Assembly (NCBI GenBank): GCA_032871835.1
Contig: CM065302.1
Span: 5,641,094 to 5,705,093 of the forward strand
Direction of reading: 5' to 3'
Source: Dipteronia dyeriana
Taxonomy: Eukaryota; Streptophyta; Magnoliopsida; Sapindales; Sapindaceae
DNA: 64,000 nucleotides
Below, piece after piece: positions 20,920 through 32,975 of the stretch (the stretch's first letter is position 1; the number at the start of each line of letters is the position of its first letter). A program made the position numbers and the translations under genes. Under the pieces are notes generated by a model, which was not told the DNA's origin, did not search any database, and saw only the letters and a program-made list of their open reading frames with translations.

Positions 20920-23900
20920 ACTCGTAGTCATCAATAATCTCGCAAATGTTACTACAAATAAAAAATTTCACAATCAAATTATTAAAAGGGGCTTTACTGG
21001 TCTTCCAATGACCACAATTCATATAAACATCTAGTCGTGAGCAAGAACCTATTTTAGTCATTTGGAGCTACAACATCAACCGTACCCTAAATGAGTTTCA
21101 TGTATGTGTAACATACTAACATATATATTTAACATTTTCATTTAAATGATGTATATTTACTCATGTTGAAAATGGTCGGATTCGAAAAAAGTAGAAAGTG
21201 ATGGTATTTTTTTGATCTACCAAATAGGCAAGCATGCTTTAATAGTAATTTGTTAGCTCTTTAACTTCTATAATTGAATTTTAATTCTTCTAAGTATAAT
21301 TGTTAATGATAATCACATCTTGAATATTCATTCTATTAAATAAATAAAATATATGTTGTATGTTCTATCAACTTTTTTAGGCACAAACTGGACCGGCCCC
21401 TAAGGGCAACAAACCCAGCAATTTGTTGGGACTCCCAAATGGTCCAATCCGTTTCTTCTTCTTTTAGAACCTCATGTCCAATTTATTTTAGTATAAAGAG
21501 GGTCCAATTTCAAACGTTACATTGTTGTTGTTGTTTTAATAAAGCTCGGTTATCCATATCTAGTTCAATTTAATATAAATAAACATCAAAGCCTAATTGA
21601 TTATAACATATCAAACTTAGTTTTACATCATTTGAGAATCCTTCTTTTAAAGAGAATCCAATTGAATTGCTAACATTTCTTTGCTAACCTAATCAAAATC
21701 ATTACTCACTCTCTCTGTGACTCCGTCGGAGCTCACATTATTTGCTAATCTTTCTTTACTAACCTAGTCAAATTGAATTACTAACCTATTTGATAACCTT
21801 TCTTTAATGATAATAATTTTTAGAATAATACTTAGGAACTGATCAGTTAATATCCAAAATACTGACCCTATTAATGAGCGTGTAGCGCAATGACCCAATT
21901 TGTGAGCTAAATATAAAAAGTAAAAAAAAAAAAAACCACGTACTACACTCTCAATTGATGATATTAGTATTTTAGATACTAACTAATCAGTATTTAAGTA
22001 TTATTTTAATTTTTATATAAAATCTTAATTTTTGTTAATATCGTTCAATAGTTCGGTCTTAAAATATCTTGAGACGACGTGGACACAAATCACAAAACAG
22101 TTTAACGGAGGGAAAAATTTTGTGGCAATGCTGATGTATGTACGTGGATTGTGGAGTCATGGTGGGTCTATTAGTAAAACGAAAATGACAACCGACAACT
22201 TCCAGGAAACTTCATAAGAAAATGACACATGAAGTGGGGTTTAGTGTTTTGATGGAGTCTAGTAGTCTACCTCTACCGACCCCCCTAACCCTAAACACCC
22301 TGTTACTGTCTGTTGCTAGGGGAACATTTATTCTCTACCTCTTCAGCATATATGGACGATAGATATATATTATAGGTATATTTATCTTAGATTAATACAT
22401 ATTATCTAATTTTATCATGATTGAAGTTATATTATTAAAATAATAAAATTATAGGCTGAGTATGACGTAAACAACTCAAACTTGTTACTAATCAAACAAT
22501 AAAGTTAAAAATTAAACAATATAATCTTATTCTAATTTATATTATAATTAAATTATAAATTTTTTGAATGAATGAAAGATAACAAAGTAGTTTTCAAGGG
22601 AGGGCTAGGCATGCCAGAAATGTTGACCCCAACAAGTACAATAATGGGAGCATGCAGGCCTTGGAATGGAATGTATATTGTTCACGGATGGTAAGAAGGT
22701 TCAATAATTCAATTCACGTGTTTTGTTTCATTCAATTTTTGCTTCAACTTCAAGTTTGATGCTACTCTTTCCTAATAATTAAATTCACATGGTATGATTT
22801 TGTTTTGTGTTTGCCCACGTACCTACATTAATTAATATATTAACTTTTGTCACTTTAGAGTTTAGATTACCTTAAATGGTGTAAAAGTGAATCAATGACA
22901 GGCCTACTGAGAAAAGGTTTCAGGCAACACGAAAAGGTTACGGCCATTTGAGTTTCGAAAAAACCCCATTAGTGTTTCGGCCACCCAAACAATAGCCCTA
23001 CTAATTAAGAAAGGTTTCAGACTTTCAGGCAACAAGATTGATGCCCAACAAAAGAAAACGATTTTTGGCCAACACAGGGAGGTGATTTTGGGCAACAAGA
23101 TTGGTGCCCAACAAAAGAAAACGTTACTGTTGCCCGGTCGCCCAATGAAAAACAAATTTCAGTTGGACCAAAAATTTCATCGCCACAAGCTTAAATATTT
23201 GTGCCATATGTTAACGTGACGCCCCGGAACGGTTTTTCGGTTCCGGACCCGGAACAGGACTGTGAAACGAAATAAAGAAGTTCCAATTTCGGTTCCTCAA
23301 AATGCAGAATCGGACAAAATCGGCAGTTCGGGTCCGGTTAAATATTTTTTAAAAAAGTCTCTAAGATATTTGGTTTTTTTAATTATTAATAATAAAATCG
23401 ATAAGGATTTAGTGTGGTAAATTGGCAGTGGACATGTGGTTATATATGTGTATATTTATTATTTAACCAGTGATTTTATGATTGTCAATTTCAAAAAACT
23501 CTTTTAGTTTGTAAATCATTTCATGCGCAGTGTTCAAATGATTTGTTAATTTTAGTACTAACAAATCACAATTACTATTAAGAATTATGTAAACACTATG
23601 AAATTGAAAGGTTTTAAAATATAATTTTTTATGAGAAATTATTTCATTTCCCAAATCCACGTTGTACATAGATATCAATACTCCAAAAGAAAATGATTCT
23701 TATAATGACAAGAGTTGCGTGTAAATATCAACTTCTTCAATAAAAAACTTTTGGCTTATTTTCACAGTGAAAATATGTAACTTGATTCTTGAACTATTGA
23801 AGAGATTGGGTCCGAGAGATATTTTCACTCCTTTTTAAATATAAATAAGAGATAATTATCTCTTGATCATCAAATTGATGGCACGCTATCAAAATAACCA

Positions 23901-24050
23901 CTATATTGAAAAGTTATTCAAAAATAACTATTTTTGGTAAAAAGTGTGATACTAATGGTCATTCCATCCAAATTTATCTAATTCCATCCAATTTCACCCA
24001 ATGAGTGGTATTTTGGTAAATAATTGGATGACATAATTTATTTAAGATGT
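20920..24050. other. Intergenic DNA with no recognised gene
   Basis: AT-rich DNA without a supported gene. It holds two minor features. One is a 63-bp-period direct duplication at 23028-23125 (GGCAACAAGATTG...CCCAACAAAAGAAAACG twice). The other is a GC-rich patch at 23218-23335 with CCGGAACGGTTTTTCGGTTCC-like repeats, resembling the interior of the hAT MITE at 55.7 kb but without a recognisable partner end. Confidence 0.5.
23028..23125. repeat. 63-bp-period direct duplication
   Basis: The block GGCAACAAGATTG-R-TGCCCAACAAAAGAAAACG occurs at 23028 and again at 23091. The intervening bases also contain GGCCAACA. There are only two units, so this is a local duplication rather than an array. Confidence 0.6.
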
Positions 24051-24054
24051 TTTT

Positions 24055-24175
24055 TTCGGAAGTGGAAATGGTGAGAAATTTCACCTTTTTTTGGTGAGAT
24101 GCAGTGATGTCACCGTTATAATAAGTTATGTTTAAAAGGCAACTATTATGGTGAGTTACTGAAATTGCCCTTAAA
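24055..24175. repeat. MULE left terminal inverted repeat
   Basis: Contains AGTGGAAATGGTGA at 24061, TCACCGTTATAATAAG and TTATGTTTAAAAGGCAAC. It resembles the complement of the right end of the shorter element at 58080-58155 even more closely than its own partner, showing that the two elements are family members. Confidence 0.65.
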
Positions 24176-24574
24176 TAAACGATTTTTTATTCTTTAAAAG
24201 CTCTCGTCCAAAAAAGTTGTCTGAAAATCAAGTACTCCTACTCTGGGTATCTCTTTAAAAAACGAGCTTCATTCCAGATATACTGCAGAAGAAGGTAAAT
24301 TAATATTTCTGATCTTCATTTCCATTTTTTCTTGTATTTCTGTGTTATAACACTGTATGAACAATTATGAACATGTTTAATTTTTTTTTTTTGTTTATGT
24401 CTGAGAGTTGTAAGCTTTTAAAAAATAATGAATGAATATGTATGTATTTTTTTTTTATATATAAATTTGGCCTAGTTGATTTGAAGTGGTGCAAACAAGT
24501 TTAAAATCTTGGGCATAAAAGCTGGAAACCATTTTAAAAATGCTCGAAATATTTGAAAAAAAAGCTCGATCAAA

Positions 24575-24975
24575 TTATAAAAATGCTCGATCCCTTAGAA
24601 AAAAAACTCGATCCCTTAGAAAAAAAAAGCTCGATCCCTAAAAAAAAAACGCAATCCCTCACAAAAAAAAGCTCGATCCCTCACAAAAAAAAGCTCGATC
24701 CCTCATAAAAAAATTCGATCACTCTAAAAAAAAGCTCGATCCCGTACAAAAAAACTCGATCCCGTACAAAAAAGCTCGATCTCGTACAAAAAGCTCGATT
24801 CCTCACAAAAAAACTCAATCCCTAAAATAAAAAGGTCGAGCCATATTTGAAAAAAGCTCGAGCCATATTAAAAAAAGCTCGATGATATACAAATAGAGCT
24901 CGGTCCTGAACCAAAAAAGCTCGATCCCGTTAAAAAAAGCTCGATCAGTAAAAAAAATCTCGATCGCTTACACTT
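24575..24975 (+). repeat. A-tract/GCTCGA tandem array (left, in transposase 5'-UTR intron)
   Basis: About twenty units of roughly 17-22 bp with consensus AAAAAAGCTCGATCCC plus a few variable bases. It lies wholly inside the intron 24295-25064 that precedes the transposase start codon. Unit length varies, so it is an irregular array. The same core recurs at 31.67-32.54 kb and 56.64-57.86 kb. Confidence 0.9.
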
Positions 24976-25068
24976 ATGATTTTTGTTTAATAATCCTTTA
25001 TAAATGTAAAATTAATATTAAATATTTATTTCTTAATAATGGTTTTTGATGATGATTTTGACAGGACA

Positions 25069-27835
25069 ATGGATAGGGTGAGAATAGTCATATCTTACAA
25101 CGGTTGATGGGAGCAATTACCTGACGGAAATCAGAGGTATTTAGGTTCCGATATCCAAGGTTTGTATGTGTCAAAGAATTTGAGTTACGACGAACTGGTG
25201 TCGATCGTGCAAACCATTGTGAAGTTTGATGAGAACAAATACAGTGCTGATCTACAGTCTCTATCAATTGTTCCTGTGACTACATGCCGTACATTTATAA
25301 GAAACAATGATCATGTTCAGTTTATGCTAGGGGAAGATAGGGTGATCCCTCAAGTATGTGTTAGTCTAATCAAGAGGCCAGCAGGAGGTGTCATTGGTGA
25401 AGATATCCCTCATCCTAATAACACCCAACAATTTCGATCGTCAGACAGAAGCAACCAGTTGTTCACAGAAAGAAGTGGGATTGATGGTCGGGAAAACATA
25501 TGCACTTTCCCACCGGAAGTAGCCGCCCATGATAATACACTGGGACCTCAATTCGACGATGTATTTGGTTATCGAATTGAGATGAATGTAAGGCAGTACA
25601 ACCAGCAATACAATGAGATCTACAATGACATCAACAATGACCAGAATACAACACCGAATGTTGGGCGGATTCATGAGGTGGATAATGAGGGCAATTTGAA
25701 TCCGGTAGATAATGTACAAAACAATGAGGGATGATGAAGAACTTGTCGAAACAGAAAGACGTGTCAGACATGTACACAGATTTAGTTCCAGTGCACCAGA
25801 TATAGCTGGGACCTCCGAGGTCTAGGCTAATGTAACTCCAGATGATTCTGATAATGCCACAACATGGGTTATTCCAGGAGCAGAATCATACTCGTTTGGT
25901 ATGGGTGGAAGCAGGAACTTGGTTGAAGATGAACCTACAAACATGATATATAAAGGGCAATTTTTTCCAACGAAAAAGGATTTGAAGAGATTAGTAGGTC
26001 ATTTTACAATACGGCAGAACTTCGAGTGAAAGGTGAAAATGTCCAATAAAACAACATTACATCTAGTTAGTTTGATGGGAAATTGTACGTGGAAGTTAAA
26101 AGCGGGGAGGAGAGATGAAGGCACATACTTTCAAGTAAGAAGTTTTGTCAACGAACACACTTGTCCGTTAGAGGAAATTCACCGTCGGCACCGACAAGTT
26201 AGTGCAATCATAATTGGAGAAGTTATTGCACCTAGACTTCAACAACAAGACGGTCGACTAATGCGTCCGAATGACATAATCGCTGACATGAAATCAATAA
26301 ATGGAATCCAAATCATGTACAGTAAGGCACATGCCGCCCTCGAATATGCGTTGTCACTGACATATGGAACGCATGAGGAAACCTTCCAACTGCTTCCATC
26401 ATTTGGCTACATTTTGGAACAAACAAATTCCGGCACAGTCACTGACTTACAGTGCGACGAATATGGTAAATTTCTATACTTTTTCATGTCGATTGATGCC
26501 TCACTTAGAGGATTCCAGACGTGCATGTGTCCAGTCATTGCCGTTGATGGTACCCATTTGAAGGGACAATTCCGGGGTACAATATTTGTTGCAACAGCAC
26601 AAGATGGGAACGAACATGTGTATCCACTTGCTTTTAGGTACGGCGACTCAGAAAATAACCTTTCATGGGAATGGTTTTTGGATTGCTTGAAGGGTGCCCT
26701 AGGTCATATTGATGAGCTAGTTTTCATTTTCGATAGGCATCCAAGCATTGAAGCAGGGATTTATAAAGTGTTCCCTTATGCCATCCATACCATATGTTGC
26801 TGGCACTTTACTGAAAATATTAAGAAGCGATTTCATAGGAAGGATGTTACCGCAATAATGGACAAAGCAGCCCGCGCATACACCGAGTTTGAATATAAAC
26901 GGCATATGGAAAAGTTAAGAAACTTACACCAGAATGCATATGATTATGTAATTGATGCCGGTCCACTCAAGTGGTCCCGTGTACACTGCCAGGAAAGAAG
27001 GTACAGGGTGATGACAAAAAATGCTATAGAATGCATAAACTCATGTCTAAAATTTGCACGTCAACTGCCTATGTTGACTCTGGCTAAGTTCATTAGGAAT
27101 ATGCTACAACGGTGGTTTCACGATCGCTATAGAGCTGCACAAACCATGTGTCATCAGTTGACCAACACATCACATATTGTGCTCTTAAAACGTGTGGAGA
27201 AGTGTGGTTTTTTTACCGTAAATCCAGTAGACTGGAATATTTTCTCGGTCAAGCGGTCTGGAAAACAGTGGACTGTTGACTTAGCCCAGAAGACTTGTAC
27301 TTGCAACAAATTCCAAATGGATCATTTTCCCTATTCTTACGCTCTTGCGATGGCACGGTACATTACTTTCAAGTTTTACTGTGAGGTGATTATTACTGAA
27401 ACATGTAGGTGATTGATGTGCTATGTTTTTTACAGGGAGCGAAACTTGGACCTGACAACTTTGTGTTCGGACTACTACAAGAGATAGACACTTATTGACA
27501 TGTACTCGGTTCCTATTATGCCGGTAGGAGATCCTTCCACTTGGGTTGTGCCATCTGACATTGCTCAAAGGGTAGTCTTGAATCCAAACTCCAGGAGACA
27601 AGCAGGACGCCCACGTGCGGGTCGCCATGTCTCGTATTCGGAGAGGACAACTACACAATCCTGTAGAAGATGTGGACAACCAGAGCATAATTCCAGGAGA
27701 TGTTCTAATCCACCTATGATTAATGAAGGTCCAAGTAGAGGTGTTACCGATGAATACCGCCGCAAGTGTAGCATCTGTCATTCCATTGGACACAACAAAC
27801 AGACGTGCCCTAACATTGACTCTAATAGGGAATGA
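25069..27835 (+). pseudogene. MURA-type MULE transposase, degenerate
   Basis: The start codon at 25069 lies four bases after a 3' splice site. In order: an N-terminal acidic/Asn-rich region; the MuDR DNA-binding region (IYKGQFFPTKKDLKRLV near 25950, then TWKLKAGRRDEGTYF); and the MULE catalytic core (VDGTHLKGQFRGT near 26540, FDRHPSIEAGI near 26730, CCWHFTENI near 26795). A SWIM-type zinc finger follows at 27296-27343, then two CX2CX4HX4C knuckles (27662-27703 and 27768-27809). Breaks are a TGA 12 codons into the ORF, a frameshift near 25725, a TAG near 25825, a TGA at 26027-26029, and further stops at 27410-27412 and 27486-27488. A short intron probably ends at 27435. In the SWIM finger the later Cys and His positions are both Tyr. 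The enzyme would cut and move the element; this copy is inactive. Confidence 0.9.
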
Positions 27836-29399
27836 ATAACAAAGTTTTGATCACATTGTAAACATTTGGAATTGTATCAGATTGTAATAATTTTGAATTG
27901 CAATAATCACTTATTAATGAATGGGTTAATATTAATGAATGAATTAATATTCATGAATTAATTACATGTCTTGTCTTTGTACATAAAAAATGGTAATATA
28001 CAACCAATCAGTAGGCGGGCCTGGAGTTACAAAAAATCTCCACAACCATTTTCTCCCAAATGATCCCCATGTCATCCTCTGACCAATCAAAAGGCCTTTG
28101 ACCTGCCAGTATGTACTCGATAAGTCTCAAAGTATGGGGACCACAGTTACCTCTGCAATTGGACACATAAAACACCGTTAGAAATCGTTCTTAAAGAAAA
28201 TCTAAGCACGTGAATGAAATAGAATGTCTTACAATTTTTTTTGTTGGGGGACTGTAGAAGTAGGCACCAGGCTGACCGAGAAGGGCTTATTTTCCAGAGT
28301 GAACGCCCGACTACCATCTCGCCGTGTAGTGTGGAACCCCGCGTCACTCAACATGGAGGGTAAAAACCACCGTAATGGTCGGACCTGCTGGTGCCTGATA
28401 TGATAAGGGACTACCTGTCTCCAGGGTTCAAAAATGTCAATCTTCCTTTGTATAAGGTCGACGCTCACCACCAGCCAATGTTGGCCCCCAACATTGTACG
28501 GAATTAGGACCTGTAATAGTATGCATACGGTGTTAGGTCAGGATATACGAACAGTTTATATTTTAAATCATTTCCATCGTTTAACACTTACCAGGTCAAC
28601 CTCGTGCCATGGGCGGTTTCCACTCGTGGTTGCTCCACGGACTGTCAGAAGGTCCTCCTCCAACCATCGGGATTGTACCACATTCCATCTTGCCGTGGTC
28701 ACTCTTCTGGAAGAATCATGAGGCATCATCCTCTCCCACATGTACAACATAAGTGGATGTACATACAATCATTGACAATATCGTATTAATAATACAAAAC
28801 CATAAAATGCGATTCGATTCCAAAAACTTATATTTACTTACATAAAAATATGTATCCAATACGTTGATCCTCTGTTTGTACATATTGGGGAATCCTCGCT
28901 GACGCTTGCGAAGAATTTGGAGGTATGCGTCCATATACTGACAGACAATAAAACCACCGTAATTATTAACAATACAACATTACTTACACAAACGTTAATA
29001 TGAAAATCACGTAAGAACGTACCGTGTCCTCCAAGTCCATGAAGTTGGACTGCATACGCATGAACCATCTGGCGTCCACTGGTGCCAGCACATCCATATC
29101 ACGTCTGTTTAATGATTGAATTAGCTTTACGTAAATTTGCATAAACATTAAATATACAACCATTTTTATAATAAGAAGTTGGACTCACTGTTCCCCGTTG
29201 ATGTTCCTCATGAATGCTTTGTATGCCGCAAGCTGGTCAGCGTCCACTAGGTCGTGGGGGTCGAAAACGTGTTCCACGGCCTTGGGCCATGTTCGTAACC
29301 TCTTTGGCCAGTATGGATCTGTGTAAGGGCTCATCAACTGCCAGCCGCGCTTACCTAAACGCTTATTGTGCGATCGTCCAGCCTCCGATGGTGTGGGCA

Positions 29400-29760
29400 T
29401 CTTGGTCTATATGTTGGACGGTGCAGAGGGCCACTGAGGCTGAATGGATGTGATGACCGGTGGAGGGGACCACAAACCTTGGGTCGACATGGTAGGTAGG
29501 GGAGGGGACCGCGTCGACTCCACAGTTGTGATGGGTGGGGGAGTGGCCTACTGTGGCTCAATCGATGTGCAGGGAGGTGGGGACCGCTAAGCCTGAGTCG
29601 ATATAGTCGGTGGAGAAGAGGACCGCACCGACTCCACAGACATACTGGGTGGGGGAGGTGCCTGTTGTGGCTGAGTCTATGTGCTAGGAGGTGGTGAACG
29701 CTGAGGCTGGGTGGACCTAGATAGAACAGCATGGAGGTCCGACCCGACTGCTATACGTGA
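29400..29760 (-). repeat. Proline-rich coding repeat in the protease gene
   Basis: About five imperfect repeats of roughly 60-65 bp encode (S)PPP-x-T-x-VES/TQP-x-RSPPP-type segments linking the DUF1985 and peptidase regions. Several units contain stops, so the repeat has drifted. Confidence 0.6.
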
Positions 29761-29836
29761 ATCAAGCCTACTATCGTTGATATACGACTGAGGATGCCTC
29801 TCCGGACCTACCCCCCCGGTTGGCATGTCTGCCCCT

Positions 29837-29859
29837 CCCCCCCCCCCCCCCCCCCCCCC
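29837..29859. repeat. 23-base cytosine homopolymer
   Basis: An uninterrupted run of 23 C, the only one of its kind in the window. It follows directly on a C-rich proline-coding stretch of the protease gene. The length should be treated with caution because homopolymers are prone to sequencing and assembly error. Confidence 0.85.
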
Positions 29860-31599
29860 GTATACCTAGCAGTCCAGTCTCCTGGACTGAAGTCTGGATC
29901 AAGAGGTGGGGGGCAATCCTGGTGTGTACGTATGGTCGACTTCTGAAGCCCCCGGATCATATCTAGTAACACTCGGTGTTATTGCTGACGATCCTCATCA
30001 CTCTTCCGGATCATGTCCACCAACTCCAAGTGTTGACACTGTCGATCCTTCTCACTCTTCCGGAGGGCTTCACGCACATCGTTCAACATATCTGCCCATG
30101 GAGCCTGAAATCATATCTACATTTTTAGTACACAACTATCAACACGTGTTAATAAAAAACACTAAACTTTGTTTTGAACTTACCTCTCCATCACGTCCAA
30201 CGGCCCCACGAAAATTCCCTGTAGATTTACCATGCCCGAGGGTGGTAAATTGAACCCGCATATGCCTATGCATTTCCCGTTGAGGGTCTGTCTCATATCC
30301 CTCACTGTCACTGAGCCTTAAACCCCTAGCAGCGGGCTCAGATCCCTCACTGTCATTATTCCTGTCTGTTAAAACCCCACCCTCTGTACCACTGATCCTG
30401 CCAAAGGTAGTCTGATCAGAGACCGGATGCGGCATATCATCCCTGTCATCTTTTACAAACAGGTTCCCCCTCTCGTTTAGCCCGTCAAAGTACGGTGCCT
30501 ATCTCTCTGCTGGTGTGGGCACCAGTTCCTTCCTCGCAAACATCTGAAATATTAGTTAGAACAATGTAATTGTACAAATACTAACTAATAAAAACATTAA
30601 CAAATTAAATACATACCCTGGAATTGAAAATCTTTGCCAGTTTCTTCCATTTCGGTTGTTTGGTCAACTCTCACTTCAAAATACGGGAAGTCAAATCTGT
30701 AACCCTCCGGGCACCGAACTCTTTGGCCAACTCAGAGATCACCTCGAAAGCAAATACCTGTATCAAAGATAAGTCCGATAATTAACCATAACATTTAGGA
30801 TAACACCAATAAAATACAACTTGTAATTCGAAGTTCTTACCAATAGAGCATAAGATAGACCGTATATGTTGTAGGTCTCCACCGAGTGTACGACAGCGCC
30901 CTTATCCTGGTGGCGTCGCTAGAACCTGTCTCATCGCCCGTCAAGTGCATGCTTGAATGAGAGAATAGAATGCCTGTACACGTGGGCACCCCACGGGAAC
31001 GCATCGAATGCATCGAGATCCTCAACCAGCTGAAACTGTCAAACTGGAATCTTGAATCTCTCATCCACCTCCATCAGTATCCAGTTTAGCATATATATGA
31101 GGCAGAGCTTTACACCATCGTACTCCGTTCCGAACTCTACGACTGTGACAACACCCCTAATCTCCTCCAACGACACCTCATCGGCTCTAGGAAAGTACCG
31201 ATGATGTATGCCATTCTCCATTGCTGCATACTTGGTCGTGTCTGGTACAACTCCAAACCGTAGTCAGGTGATCAGGCAAAATTCCACCTTCGAAAATCTC
31301 ACTGACTGGTTCCCTAACATGAACTGCATCTCATCTGTTGGGCCTTCGTGATGCAGGTCCGTCAAAAGCAACCGATGGATAATACCACCAGAAAACTTCA
31401 TCTCTCGATGCATCGTCAAGAAATGCCCGAAACATGACGTCATGAACCGACGCCGATCTTCATCTGCAAAATCTGCAGGGACATGGTTCAGTACTTCGTC
31501 TATATGGCCAAGGGCATCCAAATGGTTGTGTCGAGTCAGTTTGCCCTCGTACCAGTCTCCAACTGCAGTTTTAAGCGAATCCCTCATACTATTTGTCAT

Positions 31600-32729
31600 C
31601 TGTAATGTACCAGAAATACAACGTCATTAAACAGAACAAATTTCATAACCAAAATTAAAAGTCTCGATCCAATGAAAAAAATTCTTTGTCCAAAAAAAAA
31701 ACTCGATCCTAGGAGAAAAAAAGCTCGACCCTTTTCAAAAACAGCTCGATTGTATGACAAAAAAGCTGGATCCAAGGACAAACAAGCTCGATCCAAGGAC
31801 AAACAAGCTCGACCCTTTTTCAAAAAACTCGATCCAATGAAAAAATGCTCTATCCAATGAAAAAATGCTCTATCCTATGTAAAAAAAGCTCGATCACATG
31901 GTGAAAAAACTCCATCCAATGTAAACAAAGCTCGGTCCCTTTTAAAAAATCTCGATCCATTTCAAAAAAAAGCTCGACCCTATTAAAAAAACCTCGATTC
32001 ATTTTCAAAAAAGCTTGATCCCTTTGAAAATAAACCGGACCCTATTGAAAAAAACTCGATTCCTTTTAAAAAAAAAACTCAATCCAATTAAAAAAAACAG
32101 GACCCTATTGAAAAAAGCTCGATGCCTTTTCAATTTAAAAAAAAAACTCAATCCAATTAAAAAAAATAGGACCCTATTTTCAAAAAAGCTCGATGCCTTT
32201 TCAAAAAAGCTCGATTCCTTTTCAAAAAAGCTCGATCCCTTTCAAAAAAGCTGGATCCAATTAAAAAAAAACTGGACCCTATTGAAAAAAACTCGATTCC
32301 TTTTCAAAAATGTAAGATTCATTTTCAAAAAAGCTCGATCCCTTTTAAAAAACCTCGATCCAATTCGAAAAAAGCTCGAAAAAAGCTCGATTCCTTTTCA
32401 AAAAAGCTCGATCCCTTTCAAAAATGCTCGATTCAATTCAAAAAAAGCTCGAAACATTACAAAATAACCTCGACTTACGGAAACCTAATTTTCATGAAAA
32501 TAAAAGCTCGACTCAACAACAAATAAGCTCGATTCTCTTGTAAAAAGTCTCGAAAACCTAGATTTCATCTTCCTCAACTGATATTCAACCAAATTACAAA
32601 CCCTAACCTAAACCACAACCATTATCAGATCTCTATTTTAACTGGTTTCTACAATTTCTATCAACAAAACTATATTCTAACATGTAATGCAAGTTAACAA
32701 CCAGAAAAACGATGAAAAAAAAATCTTAC
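31600..32729 (-). other. 5'-UTR intron of the protease gene
   Basis: On the minus strand the donor GTAAGAT is at 32729 (exon end GATTGAGAAAT at 32730). The acceptor ACATTACAG lies directly before the ATG at 31599. The intron is about 1.13 kb and is mostly the GCTCGA array. The mirror arrangement in the transposase gene is the intron 24295-25064. Confidence 0.65.
31665..32545 (+). repeat. A-tract/GCTCGA tandem array (right, in protease 5'-UTR intron)
   Basis: Around forty irregular units of about 17-22 bp, consensus AAAAAAGCTCGATCCCTTTT or AAAAAACTCGATCCAAT. They run in the same absolute orientation as the left array, hence the opposite orientation relative to their gene. The open frames across it are lysine-rich artefacts. 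Confidence 0.9.
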
Positions 32730-32869
32730 ATTTCTCAATCGCAGATGTTCTCGTGTAATCTCGTTCCGTCGGTTACTTTCCCATCAGTTTGACTGTTGCT
32801 TCTCTCTGACTTGGAAAACGATAAATTCCTCACTGTTTTAATATTTCGGGATATCTTGGTCTGAACACG

Positions 32870-32975
32870 TTAAATGGTGTCTTTTAAACATACATTAGTA
32901 AAGTGGCGATATTTGCACAACACTCCCCTCAAATAGTACCAATAATTTTTTGACCCCTAATTTATATATAAACAT
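32870..32975. repeat. MULE right terminal inverted repeat
   Basis: The complement reads GGGGTCAAAAAATTATTGG...CTATTTGAGGGGAGTG...GTATGTTTAAAAGACACC. It aligns with the left end of the shorter MULE at 56280-56370 (GGGGTCAAAAATTA...TTTGGAGGTGGT...CTTATGTTTAAAAGG). Confidence 0.6.

Larger units (their letters stand above)
28008..31599 (-). pseudogene. MULE-borne DUF1985 / C48 (Ulp1-like) protease gene, multi-exon, degenerate
   Basis: The ATG at 31599 follows directly on a 3' splice site. The N-terminal part is a DUF1985-type domain (FSKVEFCLIT, NGIHHRYFPRADEVSLEE, LCLIYMLNWILM, VEDLDAFDAFPWGAHVYRHSI; 31340-30920). A charged region with a proline-rich repeat (PPP...VES.RSPPP; about 29860-29400) follows. 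The C48 peptidase core comes next: WERMMPHDSS (28755), the catalytic-His block GGQHWLVVSVDL (about 28490), IDIFEPW, and the catalytic-Cys block GNCGPHTLRLIEY (Cys at 28143-28145). The stop is at 28008-28010. Probable introns include about 28154-28230, 28513-28590, 28760-28850, 28935-29020, 29100-29185 and 30106-30182. In-frame stops (near 31263, 31035 and 30930) mark it as a pseudogene. The family removes SUMO-like modifiers; its role for MULEs is unknown. Confidence 0.85.
24055..32975. mobile_element. Mutator-like element (MULE) with MURA transposase and Ulp1-type protease genes
   Basis: About 8.9 kb, bounded by diverged terminal inverted repeats. Around 24125 the left end reads ...TTATGTTTAAAAGGCAACTATTATGGTG; the complement of the right end near 32890 reads ...GTATGTTTAAAAGACACCATTT. 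Inside are two convergent genes: a MURA transposase on the plus strand and a DUF1985/C48 (Ulp1-like) protease on the minus strand, with about 170 bp between their 3' ends. This matches the known plant MULE class that carries Ulp1 genes (Kaonashi-type). Both genes begin with a non-coding exon near the TIR and a 5'-UTR intron filled with GCTCGA tandem arrays. All coding parts carry stops or frameshifts. The exact outer ends and the expected 9-bp target-site duplication were not resolved. Confidence 0.85.

Noticed and set aside
22275..22300. Telomere-like CCCTAACCCTAAAC
   Set aside because: Only two imperfect units; far too short to call an interstitial telomeric repeat.
24575..24975. Possible CRISPR-like array
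   Set aside because: Unit length and spacing are irregular, spacers are not unique, and the DNA is plant nuclear; it is a tandem array in a MULE intron.
32015..32467. 150-codon plus-strand open frame rich in Lys and Leu
   Set aside because: Translation of the array in the protease 5'-UTR intron, not a gene.
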